Below, one piece after another: positions 25,472 to 32,261 of a stretch of 64,000 nucleotides of DNA (position 1 is its first letter; every line of letters begins with the position of its first letter). The notes beneath the pieces are model-generated. The model was not told the origin of the DNA. It was given only the letters and a program-made list of their open reading frames with translations, and searched no databases. Made by a program: the position numbers and the translations under genes. The stretch lies in NCBI GenBank assembly GCA_934717185.1, contig CAKUYQ010000001.1, forward strand, positions 137,694-201,693, in the 5' to 3' direction. The DNA comes from an uncultured Bacteroidales bacterium (GTDB lineage Bacteria; Bacteroidota; Bacteroidia; Bacteroidales; UBA932).

Positions 25472-26392
25472 ATGAGATTATTAAAATATACTACAATATT
25501 CGCAATGTTTGCAGCTGCTCTTGCTTCATGTAATAAAGATGAGCAGACAGTTGGAAACTACCCTAAAGATGGGACCGTTCGCATTAATACATCTGTTGCA
25601 GATCCGTTTACCCGTGCCGAAAATACAACTACCTATAATGGAGATAATCTGGCGCTTTTCTTGGATTATGGTGCAGGGGATAAATATACTGCAAACAATA
25701 TCCTTTGGAAAAATAACGGTGGAACATGGAGTTCCTCTACGCTAATGCTTTGGAAGAACGGTACCACTCCGGTAAACATATACGCATACTCGCCATACAG
25801 AGATGGTGAGGCAGATGCGACAGGTGTTAAATTCTCTATTCCTGCAGATCAGACTGTCGGAGTTGAGGCTGCAGACCTTGTATATGATTATGTTCCAAAC
25901 TTTATTCCTCAGGAAGGTCTCGACGAGAACAGTGCAATCAATATTACATTAAAGCATAGCCTTGTAAAACTTACATTGAACATATCAAAGAACAATGAGT
26001 TCGATGGTACAAATGTTACAGTTGAAAGTGTTTTGCTAAGACAGACTGCAGGTGCGGTTAAATTGAACCTTCAGCAGAATGGTGCTGTTTCGGTACATGG
26101 GGATGCGCAGGCTATAGATGTTATGATGCACTCTTTGCAGGGTGACAGTTACGAGGCAATCTTCTTCCCATACCTCGGGCAGGAGGCCGGAGCAAAGATG
26201 ATAACTGTAAATATGAGCAACGGAAACTCATACAGCTATACTGTTCCTGCAGAGGGGATAAACTTTGAGGCAGGTTGTGCATACACAATGAACCTTAAGG
26301 TTGGTAAGGACAAACTTAATTTGTCGGGAGTATCAATAGGAAGCTGGGAGTTTGAGGAGAATGAGTTGAATGGCGGCGAAGCAGAGGATTAA
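25472..26392 (+). CDS. Fimbrillin-family lipoprotein 3
   Basis: 306 aa. Lipoprotein signal MRLLKYTTIFAMFAAALASC (Cys20). A FTRAENTT site near residue 45 fits Arg-specific processing of fimbrillins. Then a WKNG…VNIYAYSPY segment, KHSLVKLTLNISK, and the C-terminal SIGSWEFEENELNGGEAED strand shared with the first gene. It begins 49 bp after the GLUG gene. Probably a structural subunit of the same fibre. Confidence 0.85.
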   Translation: MRLLKYTTIFAMFAAALASCNKDEQTVGNYPKDGTVRINTSVADPFTRAENTTTYNGDNLALFLDYGAGDKYTANNILWKNNGGTWSSSTLMLWKNGTTPVNIYAYSPYRDGEADATGVKFSIPADQTVGVEAADLVYDYVPNFIPQEGLDENSAINITLKHSLVKLTLNISKNNEFDGTNVTVESVLLRQTAGAVKLNLQQNGAVSVHGDAQAIDVMMHSLQGDSYEAIFFPYLGQEAGAKMITVNMSNGNSYSYTVPAEGINFEAGCAYTMNLKVGKDKLNLSGVSIGSWEFEENELNGGEAED

Positions 26393-26415
26393 TAAATACG
26401 GACTAGTTAGTAGTT

Positions 26416-26578
26416 AGTAAGCGTTAAAAAATAAGTTGGTAAAGATTTAGCAGTATTTTTGAGGATAGATGTCTTTTCTCATCAGTCATGTGCCACCGGC
26501 ACATGACTGATGAGAAAAGAAATATAGACCGAAAAGACAATTAAAGATTACCAGGTTATTTTTTAAGGATTACTTAAT
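26416..26578. repeat. Dispersed repeat, second copy, interrupted by a 47-nt perfect hairpin
   Basis: Homologous to 15774-15893, but ~51 bp are inserted after the shared TATTTTTGAG. The insert contains a perfect palindrome at 26473-26519: a 22-bp stem (CTTTTCTCATCAGTCATGTG… and its exact complement) and a 3-nt ACC loop. After it the repeat resumes with AAAAGAAATATAGACCG. Position: between the last fimbrillin gene and the tyrosine recombinase gene. Confidence 0.9.
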
Positions 26579-26632
26579 ATAGTTATTGTAAAATTGTTTA
26601 GTTATCGGTAAAGAATTTTTTAATTCTTTGGA

Positions 26633-26668
26633 GGCAGGGACAGCTTTTGGCCGCCCCTGCTTTTTTTA
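26633..26668 (+). terminator. Terminator-like hairpin in the recombinase leader
   Basis: GGCAGGG…CCCCTGC followed by TTTTTTT. It lies 18 bp before the recombinase ATG. It either ends fimbrillin transcripts or works as an attenuator in the recombinase leader. Confidence 0.6.
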
Positions 26669-26685
26669 ATTAAACTAATAACGAT

Positions 26686-27609
26686 ATGACTACAATTGAA
26701 ATTAATGTAAAAGTTGGTATTTTGTCTTTTATTGAGCTGCAGGTAGATTACCTTAATTCCTGTAACCGCTATAGCACGGCAAGAAACTATATGCGTACAA
26801 AAAACAGTGTAGCATCCTATTGTAACAGCTGTGATCTGCCGTTATCTTTGGTAGATGAATCATTTATAGAGGGGTACAATCTGTTTTTGCAACAGCGGGG
26901 TATTGTTCGTAACTCTATCTCATTCTACATGCGTATACTTCGTGCAGTGTATAATAAGGCCGTGAGGCAACATCTTATAGAAAGGCAGCTTGGCAATCCG
27001 TTTGCCAATGTTTATACAGGAATAGACCGTACAAGGAAGCGGGCTGTAAATGAAAAGATTATATCCAAACTTTACAAATTGGATCTTAAAAGCTCACCGG
27101 TCCTTTCATTGGCTCGAGATATGTTCGTGTTCAGTTACTGCACCAGAGGAATGTCATTTGTTGATATGGCATATCTTTGTAAATCAAATATAAAAAGCGG
27201 TGAGATCTGCTACTCGAGGCATAAGACAGACCAACAGTTGGTTGTGCGGATAGAACCGGTGGTACAAAGGATTATAGACCGCTATGCCAACCCTTTTTCA
27301 AACTATATATTCCCAATATTAAAATCTTGCGATGCTGCCAAGAATTTTACGCAGTATCAGATAGCACTAAACTATTACAACAGACAATTGAAGAGGCTTG
27401 CCGGCATGCTGCAATTGGATTGTTGCCTTACATCATACGTGGCGCGTCATAGTTGGGCAACATCTGCACGCAGGCACAACATCCCGTTATCTGTAATAAG
27501 TGCAGGTATGGGACATACATCAGAGAGGACAACTCAAATCTATCTCTCAGCATTAGAAAACAACGTTATAGATAAAGCAAACCGCCGTATAATCTCTTGT
27601 CTATTGTAG
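26686..27609 (+). CDS. Tyrosine recombinase (Bacteroidales shufflon/invertase-like)
   Basis: 307 aa. A core-binding SAM-like domain (~10-100) precedes the catalytic domain. Conserved residues: Arg in YCTRGMSFVDMA, Lys in SRHKTDQ, the box II core ARHSWAT, GHTSERTTQIY with the terminal Tyr nucleophile. The usual first His of HxxR reads as Tyr (SYVARHSW), common in this Bacteroidetes group as far as I recall. Members invert promoter segments or carry integrases. The nearest recognisable target is the 21-bp inverted repeat pair at 29275 and 29678, about 1.7 kb away. That pairing is inference. Confidence 0.9.
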   Translation: MTTIEINVKVGILSFIELQVDYLNSCNRYSTARNYMRTKNSVASYCNSCDLPLSLVDESFIEGYNLFLQQRGIVRNSISFYMRILRAVYNKAVRQHLIERQLGNPFANVYTGIDRTRKRAVNEKIISKLYKLDLKSSPVLSLARDMFVFSYCTRGMSFVDMAYLCKSNIKSGEICYSRHKTDQQLVVRIEPVVQRIIDRYANPFSNYIFPILKSCDAAKNFTQYQIALNYYNRQLKRLAGMLQLDCCLTSYVARHSWATSARRHNIPLSVISAGMGHTSERTTQIYLSALENNVIDKANRRIISCLL

Positions 27610-27639
27610 CTTTGTGACTGCGGTAAGCCGAATGTAGAA

Positions 27640-27661
27640 TGGTTGCGCCCCCGCGCAACCA
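27640..27661 (+). terminator. GC-rich hairpin after the recombinase gene
   Basis: TGGTTGCGC/GCGCAACCA with a CCCC loop and no following T-run. It lies between two convergent genes and could serve both. Confidence 0.5.
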
Positions 27662-27723
27662 CATCTTGTTGTTTTGTAAAAGAACCTCTCATTTGGTTTA
27701 GGATGTGGTTTACCAAAGCTACC

Positions 27724-28065
27724 TTAAAGAGCTAATGATGCCATATACATGCAAAAATCATCAATTGACTTAAATGATTTTACGTTGCCTTGTTGTGGAA
27801 AATTCCTTTCTTTTCCTTGAGTTCTTTGCACAGTATCAAGAATAATTGAAATCTCATTTGGCACGTTCTCAACTTTTGCTTTATGATTCTTTAAGAAAAC
27901 ATTGTAGAATTCATCAAGAAAGCTTCTCGTTGCAAAGTTTACATTTGAGAAGTCAAAAATGGTATCATCCAGCTCCTCAGTCTTCATTGAAAGATACAGA
28001 GTATGAACAGTAGACCTTGATTTAAGGTCTGCCGATAGCCTTTGTGTAATATAAATCCTGTTCAT
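27724..28065 (-). CDS. STAS-like (DUF4325-type) protein
   Basis: 113 aa from the ATG at 28065; the open frame extends 24 codons further upstream but that would overlap the preceding gene. Visible features: YITQRLSADLKSR, DFSNVNFATRSFLDEFYN (the acidic beta-strand/loop typical of STAS-like regulators), and a short C-terminal helix. DUF4325 proteins are often encoded beside GHKL ATPases, as here. Probable role: switchable partner of the upstream ATPase, by analogy with anti-sigma-antagonist systems. No target is identified. Confidence 0.65.
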   Translation of the reverse strand: MNRIYITQRLSADLKSRSTVHTLYLSMKTEELDDTIFDFSNVNFATRSFLDEFYNVFLKNHKAKVENVPNEISIILDTVQRTQGKERNFPQQGNVKSFKSIDDFCMYMASLAL

Positions 28066-28102
28066 AGCAAATACTCGTTTTCTGCAAAAATATGAAATAT
28101 TT

Positions 28103-29014
28103 TTATTCGAAGTACCTAGTGTACAAAAAATATTCATTCTGATACGGTATTCTTAGTGCAATTATTGTTCCATTCCATCTTAGGCCTTCTGGTAATTCGA
28201 TTATATTGTCAAAGCCCTCAGCTTTCAGATATATGGCACTCCCAGACATCATCATATACTGCCCTTTCAATCCTGTAATTAACATTTTCTTGGATGTGTA
28301 GATGCCGTATCCACGATTTTCAACGTCAGGCAAATTTTTGGAAGACACACCCTTATTTGCAGCTTGCATAGCTTCTATATCATTTCCTACTTCTATTCCT
28401 GCTTTATTAAAACTACCATTAAGAGTAATTCCTTCGTCAGCAATACATAAATCAATATACCCTTTCTTAGGGTATGACTGTGCAAATATATAGCCGCGCT
28501 CAGATTCAGAATGTTCTGTGATGTTATCGACCATCTCTCCTAATATATACTTTAAACCGTTCAGTACATTATGCTTAATTCCTAATTGCAGGCAAAGAAT
28601 ATTTTCTATAGCCGAAAGAATGGCATCTTTATCAGAAGATCTATTAGCAAGGGCTGGAAAATTGATAACAGGTATGTATGTCTTACTTTCGTATTTTCTG
28701 AGGAGAGTGCAAAATTCTGCTTTACTGAATTTATCAGGCTTTAGTGTATCAAGAAAATGTATTATATCCAAATATGGTGTTTTATTAATGACTCTCAATC
28801 TCTTTTTTGATGAATAGAGACATAGTATAAAGGATATAATGAATACAGGAGATACAAATCTAATTGAAGAGCAGTCTACAATAATTTCTTCGTCACTACT
28901 CCCCTCTATCAAATTCATAATCTTAACAACAGGACCTATGCCTCTTGTCAGTTTATCATCTTGAATATCTATGCGTTCTTTGAGTATCATGCGACAAAAA
29001 TAATAGACATTCAT
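28103..29014 (-). CDS. STAS plus GHKL (HATPase_c) ATP-binding regulator
   Basis: 303 aa. The N-terminal ~110 residues resemble a STAS-type domain (EIIVDCSSIRFVSPVFI). The C-terminal ~170 residues carry a GHKL fold: N-box GEMVDNITEHSE (~163-174), G1-like LCIADEGITLNG, and G2-like NRGYGIYTSKKM. There is no dimerisation or phospho-accepting histidine, so it resembles SpoIIAB/RsbW-like switch kinases rather than a sensor kinase. The STAS-like partner follows 37 bp downstream on the same strand. Its upstream region faces the invertible element at 29275-29678. Confidence 0.7.
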   Translation of the reverse strand: MNVYYFCRMILKERIDIQDDKLTRGIGPVVKIMNLIEGSSDEEIIVDCSSIRFVSPVFIISFILCLYSSKKRLRVINKTPYLDIIHFLDTLKPDKFSKAEFCTLLRKYESKTYIPVINFPALANRSSDKDAILSAIENILCLQLGIKHNVLNGLKYILGEMVDNITEHSESERGYIFAQSYPKKGYIDLCIADEGITLNGSFNKAGIEVGNDIEAMQAANKGVSSKNLPDVENRGYGIYTSKKMLITGLKGQYMMMSGSAIYLKAEGFDNIIELPEGLRWNGTIIALRIPYQNEYFLYTRYFE

Positions 29015-29274
29015 CTAATTTTTCTTACAATTAATAATATTTTATTAACAAAATAATTAACAGATGCAAAGTGTATTGGTATCTATTGCAACAAAGATTC
29101 TACTCTTAATAAACTTTGATATTTGCAGAGTTAATATAACAATAGACTTCAGTGGCTTACTTCCGTGTATTGGATATTTAGAGACGAGTTGAAATAAAAG
29201 ATTTTATTCTACCAGTATGTGTGTAAAAATGAGCCTAATGGAAAAATAGTTGAAATATGACACAACGTACTGTT

Positions 29275-29678
29275 TCTATGAAAGAAACCACACAAAAGGC
29301 TTTGGCGTTGGCTTTATCATTGGCCTTAATTTAGTTGAGAGTTTATAGTTTATAGATGAAAACAATTTCCTTTAGAACTCTAAACTATAAACAATAAACT
29401 ATAAAGCTGATTATGACACGGAGAGAAATACTGTTTCGTTTTCACGCAACTTTTCCTCGCCATGACAAAGTATAAGCATGCTTGACTTTGCTCATCCGGC
29501 TTACGGAAAAGTTTTTTTAATATACAGAATGTTAGATAGAAGTCTTTATTTAAAATATTGTATATCAATTATTTTTACAATAAATACACCTATTTGTGTA
29601 AGAATAAAAATTTTTAGTTTGTTTAATATTTGATTTATTCATACCTTTGCAGACGTCTTGTGTGGTTTCTTTCATAGA
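29275..29678. other. Predicted invertible DNA element flanked by 21-bp inverted repeats
   Basis: The left repeat (29275-29295, starting TCTATGAAAGAAACC) and right repeat (29658-29678, ending GGTTTCTTTCATAGA) are perfect reverse complements over 21 bp. They enclose ~360 bp with no convincing gene. A full promoter sits at its right end pointing to upxY. Inside are further hexamer and TTTATAG/CTATAAA arrays. Inverted-repeat-flanked promoters are the known phase switch of Bacteroides capsule loci. The region 29015-29274 to its left shows no gene. Confidence 0.85.
29618..29649 (+). promoter_or_regulatory. Capsule-locus promoter inside the invertible element
   Basis: The -33 box TTTG (29618-29621), 20-bp spacer, and -7 box TACCTTTG (29642-29649) match the Bacteroidota consensus well. 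The right inverted repeat begins 8 bp after the -7 box, so inversion would reverse this promoter. In the sequenced orientation it drives upxY. Confidence 0.85.
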
Positions 29679-29729
29679 GATAATACTTGAAAATGCAGCA
29701 AATGTATTTTTAGGTAATCTCTTGGCAGT

Positions 29730-29837
29730 ATGACTTTTTTAAGAAGCAGCAGAACAACCGTGACGACAAGAACAAAAGAGTCTAACTTAAAAACACAAAA
29801 AGAAAACCATAAAGACGCAAAAAATCACGCAACTTAA
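29730..29837 (+). CDS. Possible short leader ORF before upxY
   Basis: A 35-codon frame starting ATGACTTTTTTAAGAAGC and rich in Thr/Lys/Arg lies in the ~250-nt untranslated leader of upxY. No clear ribosome-binding site is seen and the composition is A-rich. It may only be leader RNA on which UpxY-type antitermination acts. Confidence 0.25.
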   Translation: MTFLRSSRTTVTTRTKESNLKTQKENHKDAKNHAT

Positions 29838-29927
29838 AGGTAATGGTATTCTAACTGCCTGATTGAAAAAGGATTATACAATCATGCAGGATTAGAGGAT
29901 ATTACCCTGGCCCAAAAGAGCTTAACA

Positions 29928-30473
29928 ATGCCCCACAGTACCACAGAAGAAAAGCTCTGGTATGTCCTAAGAGACCTAAAACGCCCCAATGCCCTGCTCC
30001 CTGCATACAAACAGTTAGGCGAAGCAAACATAGAGGTATTTACCCCAATGAAATGGCAGGTCTCCATAAAAAACGGGAAACGAATCCGCAAACAGGTCCC
30101 ATTCATCCAAGACCTGCTCTTTGCATACGAATTCAAGCAGATCTTAGATCCCATCATCACCTACACAGATACCCTTCAATACAGATTTCAGAAAGGCGGC
30201 GGCTATCAGAAACCCATGACAGTCCCTACCGCAGATATGGAACGCTTCATAAAAGCGGTACAGTCAACAGCACAACCACAATATTACCTGCCGGGCGAGA
30301 TTACCCCAGCAATGTGTGGACAGACAGTCCATATAGTAGGTGGAATATTAGATGGTTACGAAGGCAAGCTGCTAAAGGTGAAAGGCACAAGAAAGAAAAG
30401 ACTCATAGTCTCCCTACCCAACCTTCTTGCAACAGCAGTAGAAGTAGAGAGCGACTACATACAATTTGTATAA
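29928..30473 (+). CDS. upxY: UpxY-family transcription antitermination factor
   Basis: 181 aa. The N-terminal NusG-like domain starts KLWYVLRDLKRPNALLPAYK and has VFTPMKWQ and a VPFIQDLLFAYE strand. A C-terminal KOW-like segment is MCGQTVHIVGGILDGYEGKL. NusG-specialised UpxY proteins in Bacteroides bind the 5' leader of their own capsule operon and stop premature termination. It is the first gene after the invertible promoter, with a ~270-nt leader, exactly the expected position. The coding strand is notably C-rich compared with later capsule genes. Confidence 0.9.
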   Translation: MPHSTTEEKLWYVLRDLKRPNALLPAYKQLGEANIEVFTPMKWQVSIKNGKRIRKQVPFIQDLLFAYEFKQILDPIITYTDTLQYRFQKGGGYQKPMTVPTADMERFIKAVQSTAQPQYYLPGEITPAMCGQTVHIVGGILDGYEGKLLKVKGTRKKRLIVSLPNLLATAVEVESDYIQFV

Positions 30474-30474
30474 G

Positions 30475-30912
30475 ATGATAACACAGCAGACACAGCCACC
30501 CAAGGCATACCGTAGAGCACAGGCAACACCATGGCTGCAGCTCAACCGGCTGATAGAGAGCAGCCACAGCATTATCCTTGGCCGCGAGAAGAATAACCAC
30601 AACCACATTCATCTCTACGCCTACGGAGCCTATTGGGCCGCCTTTGAGCAATCGGCCTACCAGCTGTGCAGACACTTTCCCGGGAGCAGTACCGCCATCC
30701 TGCAGATAAAAGGCTACCCCTTTCCCGCAATTATGGCTATGCTTCCCGACAAAGAACTATATACCCCAAAAGCAGTGCAGTACCCAACCCGTACAGTAAC
30801 CCCGGACTACAAGATATTGGCAGTGCCCAATCTCACCCCAACCAGTTACCGCGCATGGTACACCCGCCTGCTAAAACAACACGCAGAGATACAACACTTA
30901 ATCAACCAATAA
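30475..30912 (+). CDS. Small protein in the UpxZ position
   Basis: 145 aa from the ATG at 30475, 1 bp after upxY; a TTG nine bases upstream is less likely. No signal peptide or membrane segment. Visible segments: TPWLQLNRLIESSHSI, HIHLYAYGAYWAAFEQSAYQLC and GYPFPAIMAMLPDKEL. It sits where Bacteroides loci encode UpxZ, the inhibitor of other loci's UpxY, but I see no resemblance to UpxZ sequences I can recall. Function unknown; a regulatory role is suggested only by position and coupling. Confidence 0.75.
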   Translation: MITQQTQPPKAYRRAQATPWLQLNRLIESSHSIILGREKNNHNHIHLYAYGAYWAAFEQSAYQLCRHFPGSSTAILQIKGYPFPAIMAMLPDKELYTPKAVQYPTRTVTPDYKILAVPNLTPTSYRAWYTRLLKQHAEIQHLINQ

Positions 30913-30931
30913 CAACACCATACTAAACTAT

Positions 30932-32047
30932 ATGAGCATATTTGCAGGCAAGACTCTAATGATCACCGGCGGAACAGGATCATTCGGCAATGCCGTATTA
31001 AACCGCTTCCTTAACACAGACATAGGGGAGATAAGGATCTTCTCCCGCGACGAAAAGAAACAAGACGACATGCGCCACGAGTATCAGGCCAAGATGCCCG
31101 ATGTGGCTCACAAGATAAAATTCTTCATAGGCGATGTAAGAGATTTACAGAGTTGCCGTAACGCCATGCCGGGAGTGGATTACATCTTCCACGCCGCAGC
31201 CCTCAAACAGGTTCCGAGCTGCGAGTTCTTCCCCATGGAGGCGGTAAAGACCAATGTCATAGGCACAGACAATGTACTCACCGCAGCCATTGAGTTTGGC
31301 GTAGGGGCGGTAATCTGCCTCTCAACAGATAAGGCAGCCTACCCTATAAATGCCATGGGCATAAGCAAAGCCATAGAGGAGAAGATAGCAGTAGCCAAGA
31401 GCCGTTACTCCGGCAAGACCAAGATCTGCTGCACAAGATACGGCAATGTGATGTGTAGCCGCGGTTCAGTTATTCCACTCTGGATAGACCAGATTCGCAA
31501 CGGCAACCCAATTACCCTCACCGAACCAAGGATGACAAGATTCATTATGTCATTGGAGGAGGCGGTAGATTTGGTACTCTTTGCCTTTGAGCATGGCAAC
31601 AACGGTGATATCCTTGTACAGAAAGCCCCTGCCTGCACCATACAGACCCAGGCCGAAGCGGTGCGAGAGCTTTTCAAGCACCAATACCGCTCAGCCATTA
31701 GGGCCAACTCTGATTCTGTTGCCAACGCTGAAGTTGCTGCCAACGCCAATGCCAACGCTAAAGCAGATGAACCTGAGATTAAGGTTATAGGCATCCGCCA
31801 CGGTGAGAAGATGTACGAGACACTGCTCACCAATGAGGAGTGTGCCAAAGCAGAGGATATGGGCAACTTCTACAGAGTACCTGCCGACAACCGCTCGCTC
31901 AACTATGACAAGTTCTTCACCGAAGGAGACAACAAACGTTGCGCCCTGTCTGAGTTCAACAGCGACAACACACGTCGCCTGAACTTGGAGGAGACCAAAG
32001 AGAAGATAGCCTCGTTGGAGTACATTCGAAATGAGTTGAGGGGGTAA
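30932..32047 (+). CDS. capE: UDP-GlcNAc 4,6-dehydratase/5-epimerase (CapE/WbjB/FnlA type) with repeat-derived insertion
   Basis: 371 aa, SDR fold. Nucleotide-binding TGGTGSFGNAVLNRF, RIFSRDEKKQDDMRHEY, HAAALKQVPSCEFFPMEAV, YGNVMCSRGSVIPLWIDQI and GIRHGEKMYETLL are the marks of the WbjB/CapE/FnlA group, which makes the keto-sugar precursor of UDP-L-FucNAc. The usual catalytic Met in STDKAAYPINAMGISK is present. Residues ~261-282 (…SVANAEVAANANANAKADEPE) are an extra Ala-Asn-rich stretch encoded by the same hexamer repeat found between genes; homologues go straight to the HGEK segment. It lies in a surface-loop position and may be tolerated. Confidence 0.88.
   Translation: MSIFAGKTLMITGGTGSFGNAVLNRFLNTDIGEIRIFSRDEKKQDDMRHEYQAKMPDVAHKIKFFIGDVRDLQSCRNAMPGVDYIFHAAALKQVPSCEFFPMEAVKTNVIGTDNVLTAAIEFGVGAVICLSTDKAAYPINAMGISKAIEEKIAVAKSRYSGKTKICCTRYGNVMCSRGSVIPLWIDQIRNGNPITLTEPRMTRFIMSLEEAVDLVLFAFEHGNNGDILVQKAPACTIQTQAEAVRELFKHQYRSAIRANSDSVANAEVAANANANAKADEPEIKVIGIRHGEKMYETLLTNEECAKAEDMGNFYRVPADNRSLNYDKFFTEGDNKRCALSEFNSDNTRRLNLEETKEKIASLEYIRNELRG
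31712..31765 (+). repeat. GCYAAY hexamer array inside a coding region
   Basis: Units GCCAAC, GCTGAA, GCCAAC, GCCAAT, GCCAAC, GCTAAA run in frame as Ala-Asn/Ala-Lys codons. The same units make up the intergenic arrays at about ten other sites in the window. Confidence 0.85.
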
Positions 32048-32048
32048 T

Positions 32049-32240
32049 AGCTTTGGCGTTGGCGTTAGCGTTGGCTTTTCAGAATAAAAAAAAGGTTAAA
32101 GCAGTAGAAAAATTAATCAAAACAGTTATGAAAGACTTGTCAATCAACGGAAGAGCGATTGCCTAAAACTGCATTGGCGTTAGCGTTGGCTTTCAGAATA
32201 AATTAGCTAAAGCTAAGGCCAAAGCTAAAGCCTTTTTACA
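32049..32240. repeat. Hexamer-bounded element copy 3 in the capsule operon
   Basis: Two direct copies of GCGTTAGCGTTGGCTTT(T)CAGAATAAA (from ~32061 and ~32176) flank ~90 bp that include a 12-codon frame (ATG at ~32130). A third array in the opposite sense (GCTAAAGCTAAGGCCAAAGC) ends at 32235. The element occupies the place where a capF/wbjC reductase gene would be expected. Confidence 0.8.
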
Positions 32241-32261
32241 CTCTTAACAAAAAGAAGAACA

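Noticed and set aside
26473..26519. Perfect hairpin considered as an intrinsic terminator
   Set aside because: No T-run follows on either strand; a separate hairpin with T-run lies at 26633. The stem length suggests another role.
29380..29568. Minus-strand 62-codon frame inside the invertible element
   Set aside because: It covers AT-rich repeats and would be cut off from its promoter on inversion; no protein-like features.
30475..30912. Naming the second capsule gene upxZ
   Set aside because: Position fits, but the sequence does not resemble UpxZ proteins as I know them; left as an unassigned small protein.
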